Source: Veillonellaceae bacterium (GTDB lineage Bacteria > Bacillota_C > Negativicutes > Veillonellales > Veillonellaceae). Taken from it: a stretch of 12,966 nucleotides of DNA. Positions within the stretch are counted from its first letter, which is position 1; each line of letters starts with the position of its first letter. A program made the translations under genes and the position numbers. This document shows, in pieces, positions 5,871 to 12,966 of this stretch. The notes below the pieces were generated by a model. It saw only the letters and a list, made by a program, of their open reading frames with translations, was not told the DNA's origin and did no database searches. The stretch lies in the NCBI GenBank assembly GCA_902834965.1, contig CADFKY010000023.1, positions 1 to 12,966 of the forward strand, given 5' to 3'.

Positions 5871-6851
5871 ATGCAATTGAAAGATGTAGGGGAATTTAAT
5901 TTCATTCGCCACATTCAAGATAATACGATATATGATCAAAGTACTGTGATTACAGGAATTGGTGATGATTGTGCTGTATATAGTGCTAAGGAAGAAACAG
6001 ATCAATTAATTAGCACTGATACGATGGTGGAAGGGGTTCACTTTAGTTTTCACTATATGAAGCCCTATGATGTAGGCTATCGCCTCATGACGGCCAATTT
6101 GAGTGATATTGCTGCTATGGGTGGCACTCCTCGTCAAATTGTGCTATCTGTGGCGGCACCTGAATATGTTGATACGGCTATTCTTGATGAAGTTTATAGA
6201 GGCATAAAAGATCAATGCGCAAAATATCATCTTAATATACTTGGTGGGGATACGGTGCGTACGGAAGGGCCCATGGTGTGGACCGTAACAATTATCGGTG
6301 ATGTTCCTAAAGGAACTGCTATTATGCGTAGTGGTGCGCAAGTAGGTGATATTGTAGGCATTACAAATTACGTAGGTTATGCTGCTACAGGTTTGGGCGC
6401 CTTATCATATAATTTAGATGGTTATCATATGACAAAGGTTGGTCATCAACGTCCAGATCCACAAATAGAATTGGGCCAACAATTGAGACAATTAGGTATT
6501 CATAGTATGAATGATATAAGTGATGGTCTGGGTAGTGAATTAAATGAAATTGCATCGGCTAGCAATGTATCTATTGTCATAGAGGAAAAAGCTATTCCAC
6601 TACATGAGGAGACTTATGAATTAGCTAAGTATTTGCAGACTAATCCAGTAGATTATGCATTGTATGGTGGTGAAGACTTTCAACTAGTATTTACGGCTCC
6701 TAAATCATTGCTTTCTAAATTAGAGAATTTAGCAGGCATTACAATAATTGGTGAAGTTGTATCTGGACCAGCTCAGGTGCAGATGGTAACACCGGATAAA
6801 ACGATTAAGACCATAGAAGCGAAAGGATATAATCATTTTCATGAATCATAA
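5871..6851 (+). CDS. thiL: Thiamine-monophosphate kinase
   Basis: ThiL phosphorylates thiamine monophosphate with ATP to give thiamine pyrophosphate, the last step of cofactor synthesis, in the cytoplasm. Starting at ATG 5871 the protein has 326 residues, the usual length, and begins with the standard MQLKDVGEFNFI; the ribosome binding site is AGGTG (5861-5865). An in-frame ATG at 5826 would add 15 atypical residues and lies inside the likely promoter. Family motifs: GIGDDCAVY (29-37, metal/ATP), STDTMVEGVHF (48-58), NLSDIAAMGG (76-85), LGGDT (124-128), MNDISDGLGSELNEIA (213-228) and YGGEDFQLVF (265-274). All acidic metal-binding positions look intact. It overlaps tsaE by 11 bases and heads a seven-gene polycistron; thiL at the front of the tsa cluster is common in Firmicutes. 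Confidence 0.95.
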   Translation: MQLKDVGEFNFIRHIQDNTIYDQSTVITGIGDDCAVYSAKEETDQLISTDTMVEGVHFSFHYMKPYDVGYRLMTANLSDIAAMGGTPRQIVLSVAAPEYVDTAILDEVYRGIKDQCAKYHLNILGGDTVRTEGPMVWTVTIIGDVPKGTAIMRSGAQVGDIVGITNYVGYAATGLGALSYNLDGYHMTKVGHQRPDPQIELGQQLRQLGIHSMNDISDGLGSELNEIASASNVSIVIEEKAIPLHEETYELAKYLQTNPVDYALYGGEDFQLVFTAPKSLLSKLENLAGITIIGEVVSGPAQVQMVTPDKTIKTIEAKGYNHFHES

Positions 6852-7335
6852 GGCACAGGTTCAATTAGAGACTCATACAGTTGAAGATACACAACAATTT
6901 GGACAACTATTAGGCAAATGGGTCAAACAAAGTGGAGACCCTTTATGCATTGCTTTAATTGGTGATTTGGGGACCGGAAAAACACATCTATCCCAAGGCA
7001 TTGCGAAAGGCTTTGGCGTTACAGAGGAGATTACAAGCCCTACGTTTGCTATCATGAATACTTACGATGTTGATAGAACACATTTATATCATTTTGATGT
7101 ATACCGGTTGGATGATATAAGTGAGCTAGAAAATATTGGCTTTTACGAATATACAGAGGACTGTGTATCCATTGTGGAGTGGGCTGATAAATTTTCTGAT
7201 GAATTACCAGATGAAACATTATGGATATATCTGACTCGTATTGATGATACAAGCCGATCTATTACATTAAGTAGTGATTATCTTACAAAAGATGATTTAG
7301 TAGATATAGGAGGCCCATATGTGGTTGGGAATTGA
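6841..7335 (+). CDS. tsaE: tRNA t6A biosynthesis ATPase TsaE
   Basis: TsaE is the P-loop ATPase that drives the TsaB-TsaD complex through its cycle during N6-threonylcarbamoylation of A37 in ANN-decoding tRNAs. The 164 residues include Walker A GDLGTGKTHL (41-50), the switch-like ITSPTFAIMNTY (64-75), the family signature LYHFDVYRLDD (82-92) followed by the ELENIGFYEY helix (95-104), and VSIVEWADKF (109-118) with the Walker B-like Glu-Trp. The start codon lies inside the end of thiL. The nearest ribosome binding site, AGGA at 6824-6827, is rather far (13 bases), so translation probably depends on coupling to thiL. The last 17 bases overlap tsaB. Confidence 0.94.
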   Translation: MNHKAQVQLETHTVEDTQQFGQLLGKWVKQSGDPLCIALIGDLGTGKTHLSQGIAKGFGVTEEITSPTFAIMNTYDVDRTHLYHFDVYRLDDISELENIGFYEYTEDCVSIVEWADKFSDELPDETLWIYLTRIDDTSRSITLSSDYLTKDDLVDIGGPYVVGN

Positions 7336-8077
7336 GACAAGTTCGCTCGTATCGAGTGTGGCCTTAATGGATGAAACAAACTTGATTGGTGAACTAACCA
7401 TTCAAGCAGGATTAACTCATTCTGAGCAGCTAATACCTCACATCGACATGTTGTTGCGAGCCTCACAAGTAAAAAAGAATGAACTAAAAGGTATTATAGT
7501 TAGCATTGGTCCTGGTTCATTTACAGGATTGCGTATAGGTATGGGGACTGCAAAAGCTATGGCTTATGCCTTACAAATTCCATTGTACGGTGTGATGACC
7601 ATGGATAGTTTGGCTCATAATGTTTCATATACAAATAGAACTATCTGTACTGTGATCGATGCTCAGAAAAAGCATGTATATGCTGGCTTGTATCGATATG
7701 AAAACAATGAGCTAGTATGTAAAGAAGAGCCTTTTGTTATAGCTGCTAGTGATTTATTAGAAAAGTTCCGAGAAACTAAGGAAGAGGTCTTATTCTTAGG
7801 TGATGGTATCAAGCGTATTGAAAAGCTTTTAGATGAAAACGATACTAATATGACTATTCTAGATATTTCACAACGCATTCCAAAAGCCAGTTCTTTACTT
7901 TTAGCGGGACGCGATTTAGTTATCCGTGAAGAGATATGTGATCCAATGGATATGGTTCCTTATTATATCCGTCGCTCTGAAGCAGAGGTTTTATGGGAGG
8001 AACGCCATAAGGATAATCCAGACATGTTAAACCAAAATCCTACAGTTGTTGTTACCGAAGCGGCAGGAGCAGAATAA
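7319..8077 (+). CDS. tsaB: tRNA t6A biosynthesis scaffold protein TsaB
   Basis: TsaB is an ASKHA-fold paralogue of TsaD that lacks the catalytic metal site. It dimerises with TsaD and recruits TsaE to form the t6A-synthesising complex. The 252-residue protein shows the N-terminal LGIETSSLVSSVAL (3-16), the family signature THSEQLIPHID (33-43) and IGPGSFTGLRIGMGTAKAMA (63-82). It has no HxEGH iron motif of the kind seen in TsaD, as expected. The start ATG has a strong AGGAGG at 7308-7313 located inside tsaE, so the 17-base overlap is credible. The C-terminal IRRSEAEVLWEERHK is typical; the last 20 or so residues are a low-complexity tail. It overlaps rimI by one base (TAATG). Confidence 0.94.
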   Translation: MWLGIETSSLVSSVALMDETNLIGELTIQAGLTHSEQLIPHIDMLLRASQVKKNELKGIIVSIGPGSFTGLRIGMGTAKAMAYALQIPLYGVMTMDSLAHNVSYTNRTICTVIDAQKKHVYAGLYRYENNELVCKEEPFVIAASDLLEKFRETKEEVLFLGDGIKRIEKLLDENDTNMTILDISQRIPKASSLLLAGRDLVIREEICDPMDMVPYYIRRSEAEVLWEERHKDNPDMLNQNPTVVVTEAAGAE

Positions 8078-8526
8078 TGGAGATTCGGTTAGCTACGGTA
8101 GATGATGCTCAAGCCATTTATGAGATAGAGCAACAGTCCTTTTCTGTTCCATGGAGCTTGGACTCTGTACTTGCTGAACTTGAAGGGGCCGATAATAAGC
8201 TATATATGGTTATTTGTGAAGGAAATCATATTGTGGGCTATGCTGGTGCTTGGCTTGTATACGATGAAGGACAAATCACGAATATTGCTATTTTACCTTC
8301 CGCTCGTGGTAAGGGATATGGCTCAAAACTTACTAAAGAATTAATAGATGAATGTTTGAATAGAGGGATGCATGAAATCTTCTTGGAGGTACGCATATCT
8401 AATTTACCTGCCTTGGCAATGTATAGAAATCTAGGATTTACTGTTAAAGGAATTCGCAAAGATTATTATTCAGAACCAAAAGAGGATGCTTATATTATGT
8501 CTCTCGTTTCAGAGGAAATAGAATGA
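8077..8526 (+). CDS. rimI: N-alpha-acetyltransferase RimI
   Basis: RimI is a GNAT-fold enzyme that acetylates protein N-termini with acetyl-CoA; its classic target in E. coli is ribosomal protein S18. The 149-residue length is typical. The acetyl-CoA motif A reads ILPSARGKGYGSKL (72-85), with the R/Q-x-x-G-x-G core. FLEVRISNLPALAMYRNLGF (102-121) carries Glu104 and Tyr116, which correspond by position to the general base and general acid of characterised RimI. Asn109 and YSEPKEDAYIMSL (131-143) complete the family pattern. AGGAG at 8065-8069 serves its start, which shares a base with the tsaB stop, and its stop overlaps tsaD by four bases (ATGA). RimI within tsaB-tsaD is standard in Firmicutes, though its link to t6A is not understood. 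Confidence 0.92.
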   Translation: MEIRLATVDDAQAIYEIEQQSFSVPWSLDSVLAELEGADNKLYMVICEGNHIVGYAGAWLVYDEGQITNIAILPSARGKGYGSKLTKELIDECLNRGMHEIFLEVRISNLPALAMYRNLGFTVKGIRKDYYSEPKEDAYIMSLVSEEIE

Positions 8527-9554
8527 GTATTTACACATTAGCCTTGGAAAGTAGTTGCGATGAAACATCTGCATCCGTCCTAAAGGATGGGCGTACTGTT
8601 TTATCTAATGTAATTTCTAGCCAAGTGCCTATTCATAGAAAATTTGGTGGTGTTGTACCAGAAATCGCATCACGCCATCATATAGAACAAGTTATACCGG
8701 TTATAGATCAAGCATTGCGCGATGCAAATGTAACCTTACAAGATATAGACCATATTGGCGTTACCTATGGCCCAGGTCTAGTAGGCGCATTATTGGTTGG
8801 TGTAGCTGCTGCAAAGGGACTATCCTTTGCTACAGGTATTCCTTTGGTACCAGTTCACCATATGGAAGGTCATATCTTTGCTAATTTCTTAGCTAATCCA
8901 GAATTGGAGCCTCCATTTTTAAGCCTCGTTGTATCTGGTGGTCATACCATGTTAGTGCATGTAAAAGGCTATGAAGAGTTTGATATCCTTGGACAAACTC
9001 GGGATGACGCAGCAGGGGAAGCATTTGATAAAATTGCTCGCGTTATGGGGTTCCCTTACCCAGGTGGCCCTCATATCGATGCTTTAGCTCTTGAAGGGAA
9101 TCCAGATGCTATTGAATTTCCAAAGGCTTTGAGTGAGCCCGGTAATTTTGAATTTAGTTTTAGTGGCTTAAAATCTGCTGTGTTAAACTATTTAAATAGT
9201 AAGCAGCAAAAGAATGAACCGATAAATCAAGCAGACGTTGCAGCATCCTTCCAAAAGGCGATTGTAGATGTATTAGTTGAGAAAACACGAGATGCAGCGC
9301 ATACATTGGGGGAAACTCGTATTACCATAGCTGGTGGTGTTTCTGCTAATAAAGGTTTACAAACAGCATTACAAAAGATGTGCGAAAAAGAAGGATTTAC
9401 CTATTACAAGCCTCATAAAATTTTGTCCACTGATAATGCAGCGATGATTGGTTGTCGCGCTTATTATATGGCCCAAGCCGGTAAATTCGCAGATTTAACA
9501 TTGAATGCAAAACCAAGTATTGAAATTGGTCATGTATCTTGGAAAGAGGATTAA
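8523..9554 (+). CDS. tsaD: tRNA t6A37 threonylcarbamoyltransferase TsaD
   Basis: TsaD moves the threonylcarbamoyl group from threonylcarbamoyl-AMP (made by TsaC/Sua5, not encoded here) to A37 of ANN-decoding tRNAs. The 343 residues show LALESSCDETSAS (6-18), GGVVPEIASRHH (42-53), TYGPGLVGALLVG (81-93), the iron-binding HMEGH (113-117; His113, His117), VVSGGHTML (136-144), DDAAGEAFDKIARVMG (161-176), PYPGGPHID (178-186), FSFSGLKSAVLN, AGGVSANKGL and the C-terminal metal-ligand block STDNAAMIG. All catalytic motifs are intact. Ribosome binding site AGAGGA (8511-8516) lies inside rimI. It stops two bases before the histidine kinase start, so the kinase pair is on the same message. Confidence 0.96.
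   Translation: MSIYTLALESSCDETSASVLKDGRTVLSNVISSQVPIHRKFGGVVPEIASRHHIEQVIPVIDQALRDANVTLQDIDHIGVTYGPGLVGALLVGVAAAKGLSFATGIPLVPVHHMEGHIFANFLANPELEPPFLSLVVSGGHTMLVHVKGYEEFDILGQTRDDAAGEAFDKIARVMGFPYPGGPHIDALALEGNPDAIEFPKALSEPGNFEFSFSGLKSAVLNYLNSKQQKNEPINQADVAASFQKAIVDVLVEKTRDAAHTLGETRITIAGGVSANKGLQTALQKMCEKEGFTYYKPHKILSTDNAAMIGCRAYYMAQAGKFADLTLNAKPSIEIGHVSWKED
9544..9549 (+). promoter_or_regulatory. Ribosome binding site that fixes the kinase GTG start
   Basis: AAGAGG in the last codons of tsaD is seven bases before GTG 9557. An in-frame TTG at 9539 would lie upstream of this motif and has no ribosome binding site, so GTG 9557 is preferred. Confidence 0.65.
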
Positions 9555-9556
9555 TC

Positions 9557-10945
9557 GTGGATATCGGTCAAGATATTTTAAATACAACACCATTAGGTCC
9601 ATTACAAACCTCATTATTAGAGCATATTAGTAAACTTATATCCTTTGGCGAGTCATTGACCCGTCAAAGGATACAGATTTTTACACCCCTTCTAGAGTCC
9701 TCACAAGGTACTATGCATCATCGTGCCGATATGCTGTGTATTGAACGAAGTGACCAAGGTGTTATTACTCGACAGTTAAAAGGGAATAATACATGGCATT
9801 CTATGATGGAAAATGGACAACCGCTTATTGGGGTAGAACATGATCAACGACAACATGTTTTTCCTGTTGTAGATAATGGTGGTCGTATTATTGGGGGCAT
9901 AGCTTTTACCGTGTCTCCGTCTATTAAGATAGAGCAATATGAGCAAGAATATACCTTGTCAGATACGATGCAACGGCTCATGCTGACTGCTACGGATGAG
10001 CAAATACAATCGTATGAACCAATCTCATATTTTGACGGTTTAATTATTTTTGATGATTCTCATAGAATTCTGTATGGTAATGAGGCGGCTGTACAACTAG
10101 TAGATTTGCTAGGATTTGACCGACGACTTGTGGGCTCGTCGATTTATAGCAGTACCTTAAAAGTTTCAGCCATCCAACAAGTGTTAGATGATAGAACGAT
10201 ATACACTAGTGAAGAAATCTATCAAGATATGGTCATTCGTCAACATATGATTCCTATTGCTATGGGCCGTAATGAAACACGTTGTTTCCTCGTGCTTCAC
10301 GATTGTACCCGTGAAAGTAAGCAGCAACAAGAATTGCTGGTAAAGAACTCGATTATTAAAGAGGTTCACCATCGTGTAAAAAACAATTTACAAACGGTAG
10401 CTGGATTGTTGCGTATGGAGGCTAGACGTTCTAGCTTACCTGAGGTTAAACAAGCCTTGCAAGAGGGAATAAATCGTATTGAAAGTATGGCATTAGTTCA
10501 CGATATTGTATCCCATTATGACGAGGATTATATAGGTATCCGATCAATTTATGACGAGCTATGTCGCTTATTGCGTATGAGTATGGTTCGACAAGACCAA
10601 GATGTTACCTTTACTTATAGTGGAGAGGATATGTTGATTTCCTCTCATATGGCAAGTTATGTATCCCTCATAATTAATGAGCTAATTACCAATAGCCTTG
10701 AACATGGCTTAGATGGTAAAAATGGAGAGATTCGTTTAGCTGTTACAGAGTTAGATGAATATATTGTATTAGCTTTTTCTGATACGGGGAAAGGGTTACC
10801 TCCAGAGTTTTCTATTAACTCCAATAAGCGCTTAGGACTAACTATCATTAATAATTTGGTTACCCATGAGTTAAAAGGTAAATTATCTGTAGAAAATACA
10901 GATGTTGGTGTACTAGTAACAATACATATGAAGAAGGAGAAGTAA
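9557..10945 (+). CDS. Soluble PdtaS-like sensor histidine kinase (HisKA_2)
   Basis: This 462-residue kinase has no membrane segment and should sense a cytoplasmic signal. Residues about 10-145 match the N-terminal sensor domain of PdtaS-type kinases (GAF-like, including LTRQRIQIFTPLLESSQGTM and GGRIIGGIAFTVSPS). Residues about 156-255 form a PAS domain (FDGLIIFDDSHRILYGNEAA, 159-178). The HisKA_2 segment has KEVHHRVKNNLQTVAGLL (268-285) with the likely phosphoacceptor His272. The ATPase domain has the N box IINELITNSLEHG (372-384), G1 box SDTGKGLP (408-415) and G2 region RLGLTIINNLV (425-435). It starts two bases after tsaD and its stop touches the start of an ANTAR response regulator, its obvious partner. 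The closest described systems are PdtaS/PdtaR and EutW/EutV. The eut genes are absent here, and the signal is unknown. Confidence 0.92.
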   Translation: MDIGQDILNTTPLGPLQTSLLEHISKLISFGESLTRQRIQIFTPLLESSQGTMHHRADMLCIERSDQGVITRQLKGNNTWHSMMENGQPLIGVEHDQRQHVFPVVDNGGRIIGGIAFTVSPSIKIEQYEQEYTLSDTMQRLMLTATDEQIQSYEPISYFDGLIIFDDSHRILYGNEAAVQLVDLLGFDRRLVGSSIYSSTLKVSAIQQVLDDRTIYTSEEIYQDMVIRQHMIPIAMGRNETRCFLVLHDCTRESKQQQELLVKNSIIKEVHHRVKNNLQTVAGLLRMEARRSSLPEVKQALQEGINRIESMALVHDIVSHYDEDYIGIRSIYDELCRLLRMSMVRQDQDVTFTYSGEDMLISSHMASYVSLIINELITNSLEHGLDGKNGEIRLAVTELDEYIVLAFSDTGKGLPPEFSINSNKRLGLTIINNLVTHELKGKLSVENTDVGVLVTIHMKKEK

Positions 10946-11512
10946 ATGCGCGTTTTAATAGTGGATGATGAATCCCTTATACGTATGGATCTACGCGATA
11001 TTATTGAATCCTGTGGTCATGAAGTTGTAGCAGAAGGCACTAATGGGGTAGAAGCCATTAAACTTTGTAAAGAATATAAACCTGATATTGTTCTTATGGA
11101 TGTAAAAATGCCGGAATTAGATGGCATCGAAGCAGCACGTCAAATTGGCTTTCACCATGAAGCACCAGTCGTACTATTAACAAGTTATAGTCAACAGGAT
11201 TTAATTAATAAGGCTAGAGAATCTGGCGTTTATGGATATTTAATAAAACCTGTACGTGAAGAGCAATTGGTTCCCACCTTAGAAATGGCCTTAGGCCGTT
11301 ATCATAGTGATGCGCAGCTTCGCGAAAAAATGGCTGAATTAGAACAGTCATTAGAAGATCGTAAAATCATTCAAAAGGGGACCGGTATATTGATGGATTT
11401 ATACTCTATATCTGAAGAGGAAGCGTATAATCGCATTCGTGCCCTAAGTATGAAGAAACGAGATAGTATTGTTAATATCTGTAAAGCATTAATAAATCAA
11501 GTTTCTAAATAG
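10946..11512 (+). CDS. ANTAR-domain (RNA-binding) response regulator, PdtaR/EutV-like
   Basis: Regulators of this class act after phosphorylation by binding paired RNA hairpins and preventing transcription termination, not by binding DNA. The 188 residues begin with a receiver domain (1-118): acidic pair Asp7-Asp8, phosphoacceptor Asp52 in VLMDVKMPELDG (49-60), Thr79 and Lys101 (IKPV). A coiled helix (about 119-140) links to the ANTAR domain (about 136-186): EDRKIIQKGTGILM (137-150), SEEEAY (156-161), RIRALSMKKRDSI (163-175). In the domain consensus the AKGILM block, the 'AM' before the basic segment and a later helix all carry alanines; here these are Gly145 (with Thr146 in place of Lys), Ser168 and Cys179, while Ala160 is kept. 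Ribosome binding site AAGGAG (10934-10939). The start directly abuts the kinase stop. A terminator follows 8 bases after the stop. Confidence 0.92.
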   Translation: MRVLIVDDESLIRMDLRDIIESCGHEVVAEGTNGVEAIKLCKEYKPDIVLMDVKMPELDGIEAARQIGFHHEAPVVLLTSYSQQDLINKARESGVYGYLIKPVREEQLVPTLEMALGRYHSDAQLREKMAELEQSLEDRKIIQKGTGILMDLYSISEEEAYNRIRALSMKKRDSIVNICKALINQVSK

Positions 11513-11520
11513 ATGAAAAG

Positions 11521-11555
11521 ACTAGTATAAGGATAAAACTTATACTAGTTTTTTT
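11521..11555 (+). terminator. Intrinsic terminator of the thiL-tsa-two-component operon
   Basis: An 11-bp perfect stem (11521-11531 with 11539-11549, ACTAGTATAAG and its complement) closes a seven-base GATAAAA loop and is followed by seven T (11549-11555). It separates the operon from groESL. The loop does not have the six-base A-x-x-G form expected of an ANTAR target. Confidence 0.9.
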
Positions 11556-11605
11556 GTGTCTAATATCAAATAAAAACTAAAAAGTCAAAAAATCAAAATT
11601 TCTGC

Positions 11606-11633
11606 TTGCATTTATTTTGACATCGGTTATAAT
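11606..11633 (+). promoter_or_regulatory. groESL promoter
   Basis: TTGCAT (11606-11611) and a perfect TATAAT (11628-11633) with a 16-bp spacer lie just upstream of the CIRCE operator. A-rich tracts at about 11570-11600 may act as an UP element. A start near 11640 places the CIRCE element at the very beginning of the transcript. A TTGACA at 11617-11622 is present but has no -10 at proper distance. Confidence 0.75.
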
Positions 11634-11644
11634 AATACATGTGA

Positions 11645-11671
11645 TTAGCACTCGGTAACTTAGAGTGCTAA
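11645..11671 (+). promoter_or_regulatory. CIRCE operator (HrcA binding site)
   Basis: TTAGCACTC (11645-11653), nine spacer bases and GAGTGCTAA (11663-11671) match the CIRCE consensus at every arm position. HrcA bound here represses groESL at normal temperature and releases it on heat shock. The hrcA gene itself is not in the window. Confidence 0.97.
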
Positions 11672-11712
11672 TAAATTGTAAATAATAACTAGTAAATAAG
11701 GAGTGACATCAT

Positions 11713-11994
11713 ATGTTAAAACCATTAGCTGACCGCGTTCTTATCCGTTTAGAAGCAAAAGAAGAAAAAACTAAAAGTGGTATCTTCCTTCCTGATACAG
11801 CAAAAGAAAAACCTCAAGAAGGTGTAGTTGTAGCTGTAGGTGCTGGTAAAGTATATGACAATGGTCAACGTGTAGCTCCAGAAGTTAAAGTTGGCGACAC
11901 TGTTATGTTCGCAAAATATGCTGGTAGCGAATTAGAAATCGATGGCGCTACTCACTTGATCATTAGCGAACGCGATATTTTGGCAGTATTATAA
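11713..11994 (+). CDS. groES: Co-chaperonin GroES
   Basis: GroES is the heptameric lid of the GroEL chamber and acts in the cytoplasm. At 93 residues it has the usual length and a full family pattern: [11 protein letters not shown] (2-12), the mobile loop around [18 protein letters not shown] (16-33) with the GroEL-contacting Ile24-Phe25-Leu26, [11 protein letters not shown] (37-47), [14 protein letters not shown] and [10 protein letters not shown] at the end. A strong ribosome binding site GGAGTG (11700-11705) precedes ATG 11713 by seven bases. Expression is controlled by the promoter and CIRCE operator immediately upstream. It forms an operon with groEL, 110 bases downstream. Confidence 0.98.
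   Translation: MLKPLADRVLIRLEAKEEKTKSGIFLPDTAKEKPQEGVVVAVGAGKVYDNGQRVAPEVKVGDTVMFAKYAGSELEIDGATHLIISERDILAVL

Positions 11995-12966
<972 letters not shown>

Noticed and set aside
9557..11512. Assignment of the kinase/regulator pair as EutW/EutV
   Set aside because: The domain types match, but there are no ethanolamine-utilisation genes nearby and the N-terminal sensor is of the PdtaS kind; a gene symbol is not justified.

Overview
The window looks like a chromosomal housekeeping region of a low-GC, Gram-negative-type Firmicute of the class Negativicutes, most likely Veillonella or a close relative. The reasons are the AT-rich base composition, a thiL-tsaE-tsaB-rimI-tsaD gene order of Firmicute type, a perfect HrcA/CIRCE operator ahead of groESL, and the overall character of the GroEL and GroES proteins. 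The genus call rests on recognition of protein style, not on a search. Every gene I can support lies on the + strand. There are no mobile elements, tRNAs, rRNAs or CRISPR arrays.

Layout. Positions 1-34 hold the strong terminator of an upstream gene. Positions 98-889 encode an orphan, probably cytoplasmic, beta-propeller-like protein of unknown function. Positions 958-3849 form a tight three-gene operon: acpS (phosphopantetheinyl transfer to acyl carrier protein), nnr (two-domain NAD(P)HX repair enzyme) and a ComEC-like metallo-beta-lactamase-fold lipoprotein. A 236-245 nt gap (3850-4094) follows. It contains no gene but has an RNA-leader-like arrangement of two hairpins and an alternative pairing that reaches the ribosome binding site of the next gene. 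Positions 4095-5756 carry an envelope pair: an AMIN/Amidase_3 N-acetylmuramoyl-L-alanine amidase and a GerMN-domain lipoprotein, closed by a 34-nt perfect-palindrome terminator.

Positions 5871-11512 are one polycistron with overlapping or nearly touching genes: thiL (thiamine monophosphate kinase), tsaE, tsaB, rimI and tsaD, followed by a soluble PdtaS-type histidine kinase and an ANTAR-type RNA-binding response regulator, then a terminator. TsaE, TsaB and TsaD jointly install t6A37 on ANN-decoding tRNAs, and RimI is the usual neighbouring N-acetyltransferase. The kinase and regulator pair probably controls transcription elongation somewhere else in the genome. From 11606 the heat-shock operon groES-groEL begins, with its own promoter and CIRCE operator. 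groEL runs off the window end.

The most interesting items are the switch-like leader before the amidase, the ANTAR two-component pair co-transcribed with the t6A operon (with several family-consensus alanines replaced), the orphan propeller gene, and substitutions confined to the epimerase half of Nnr. Nothing here is clearly a new defence or mobile system; most of the window is ordinary core genome.
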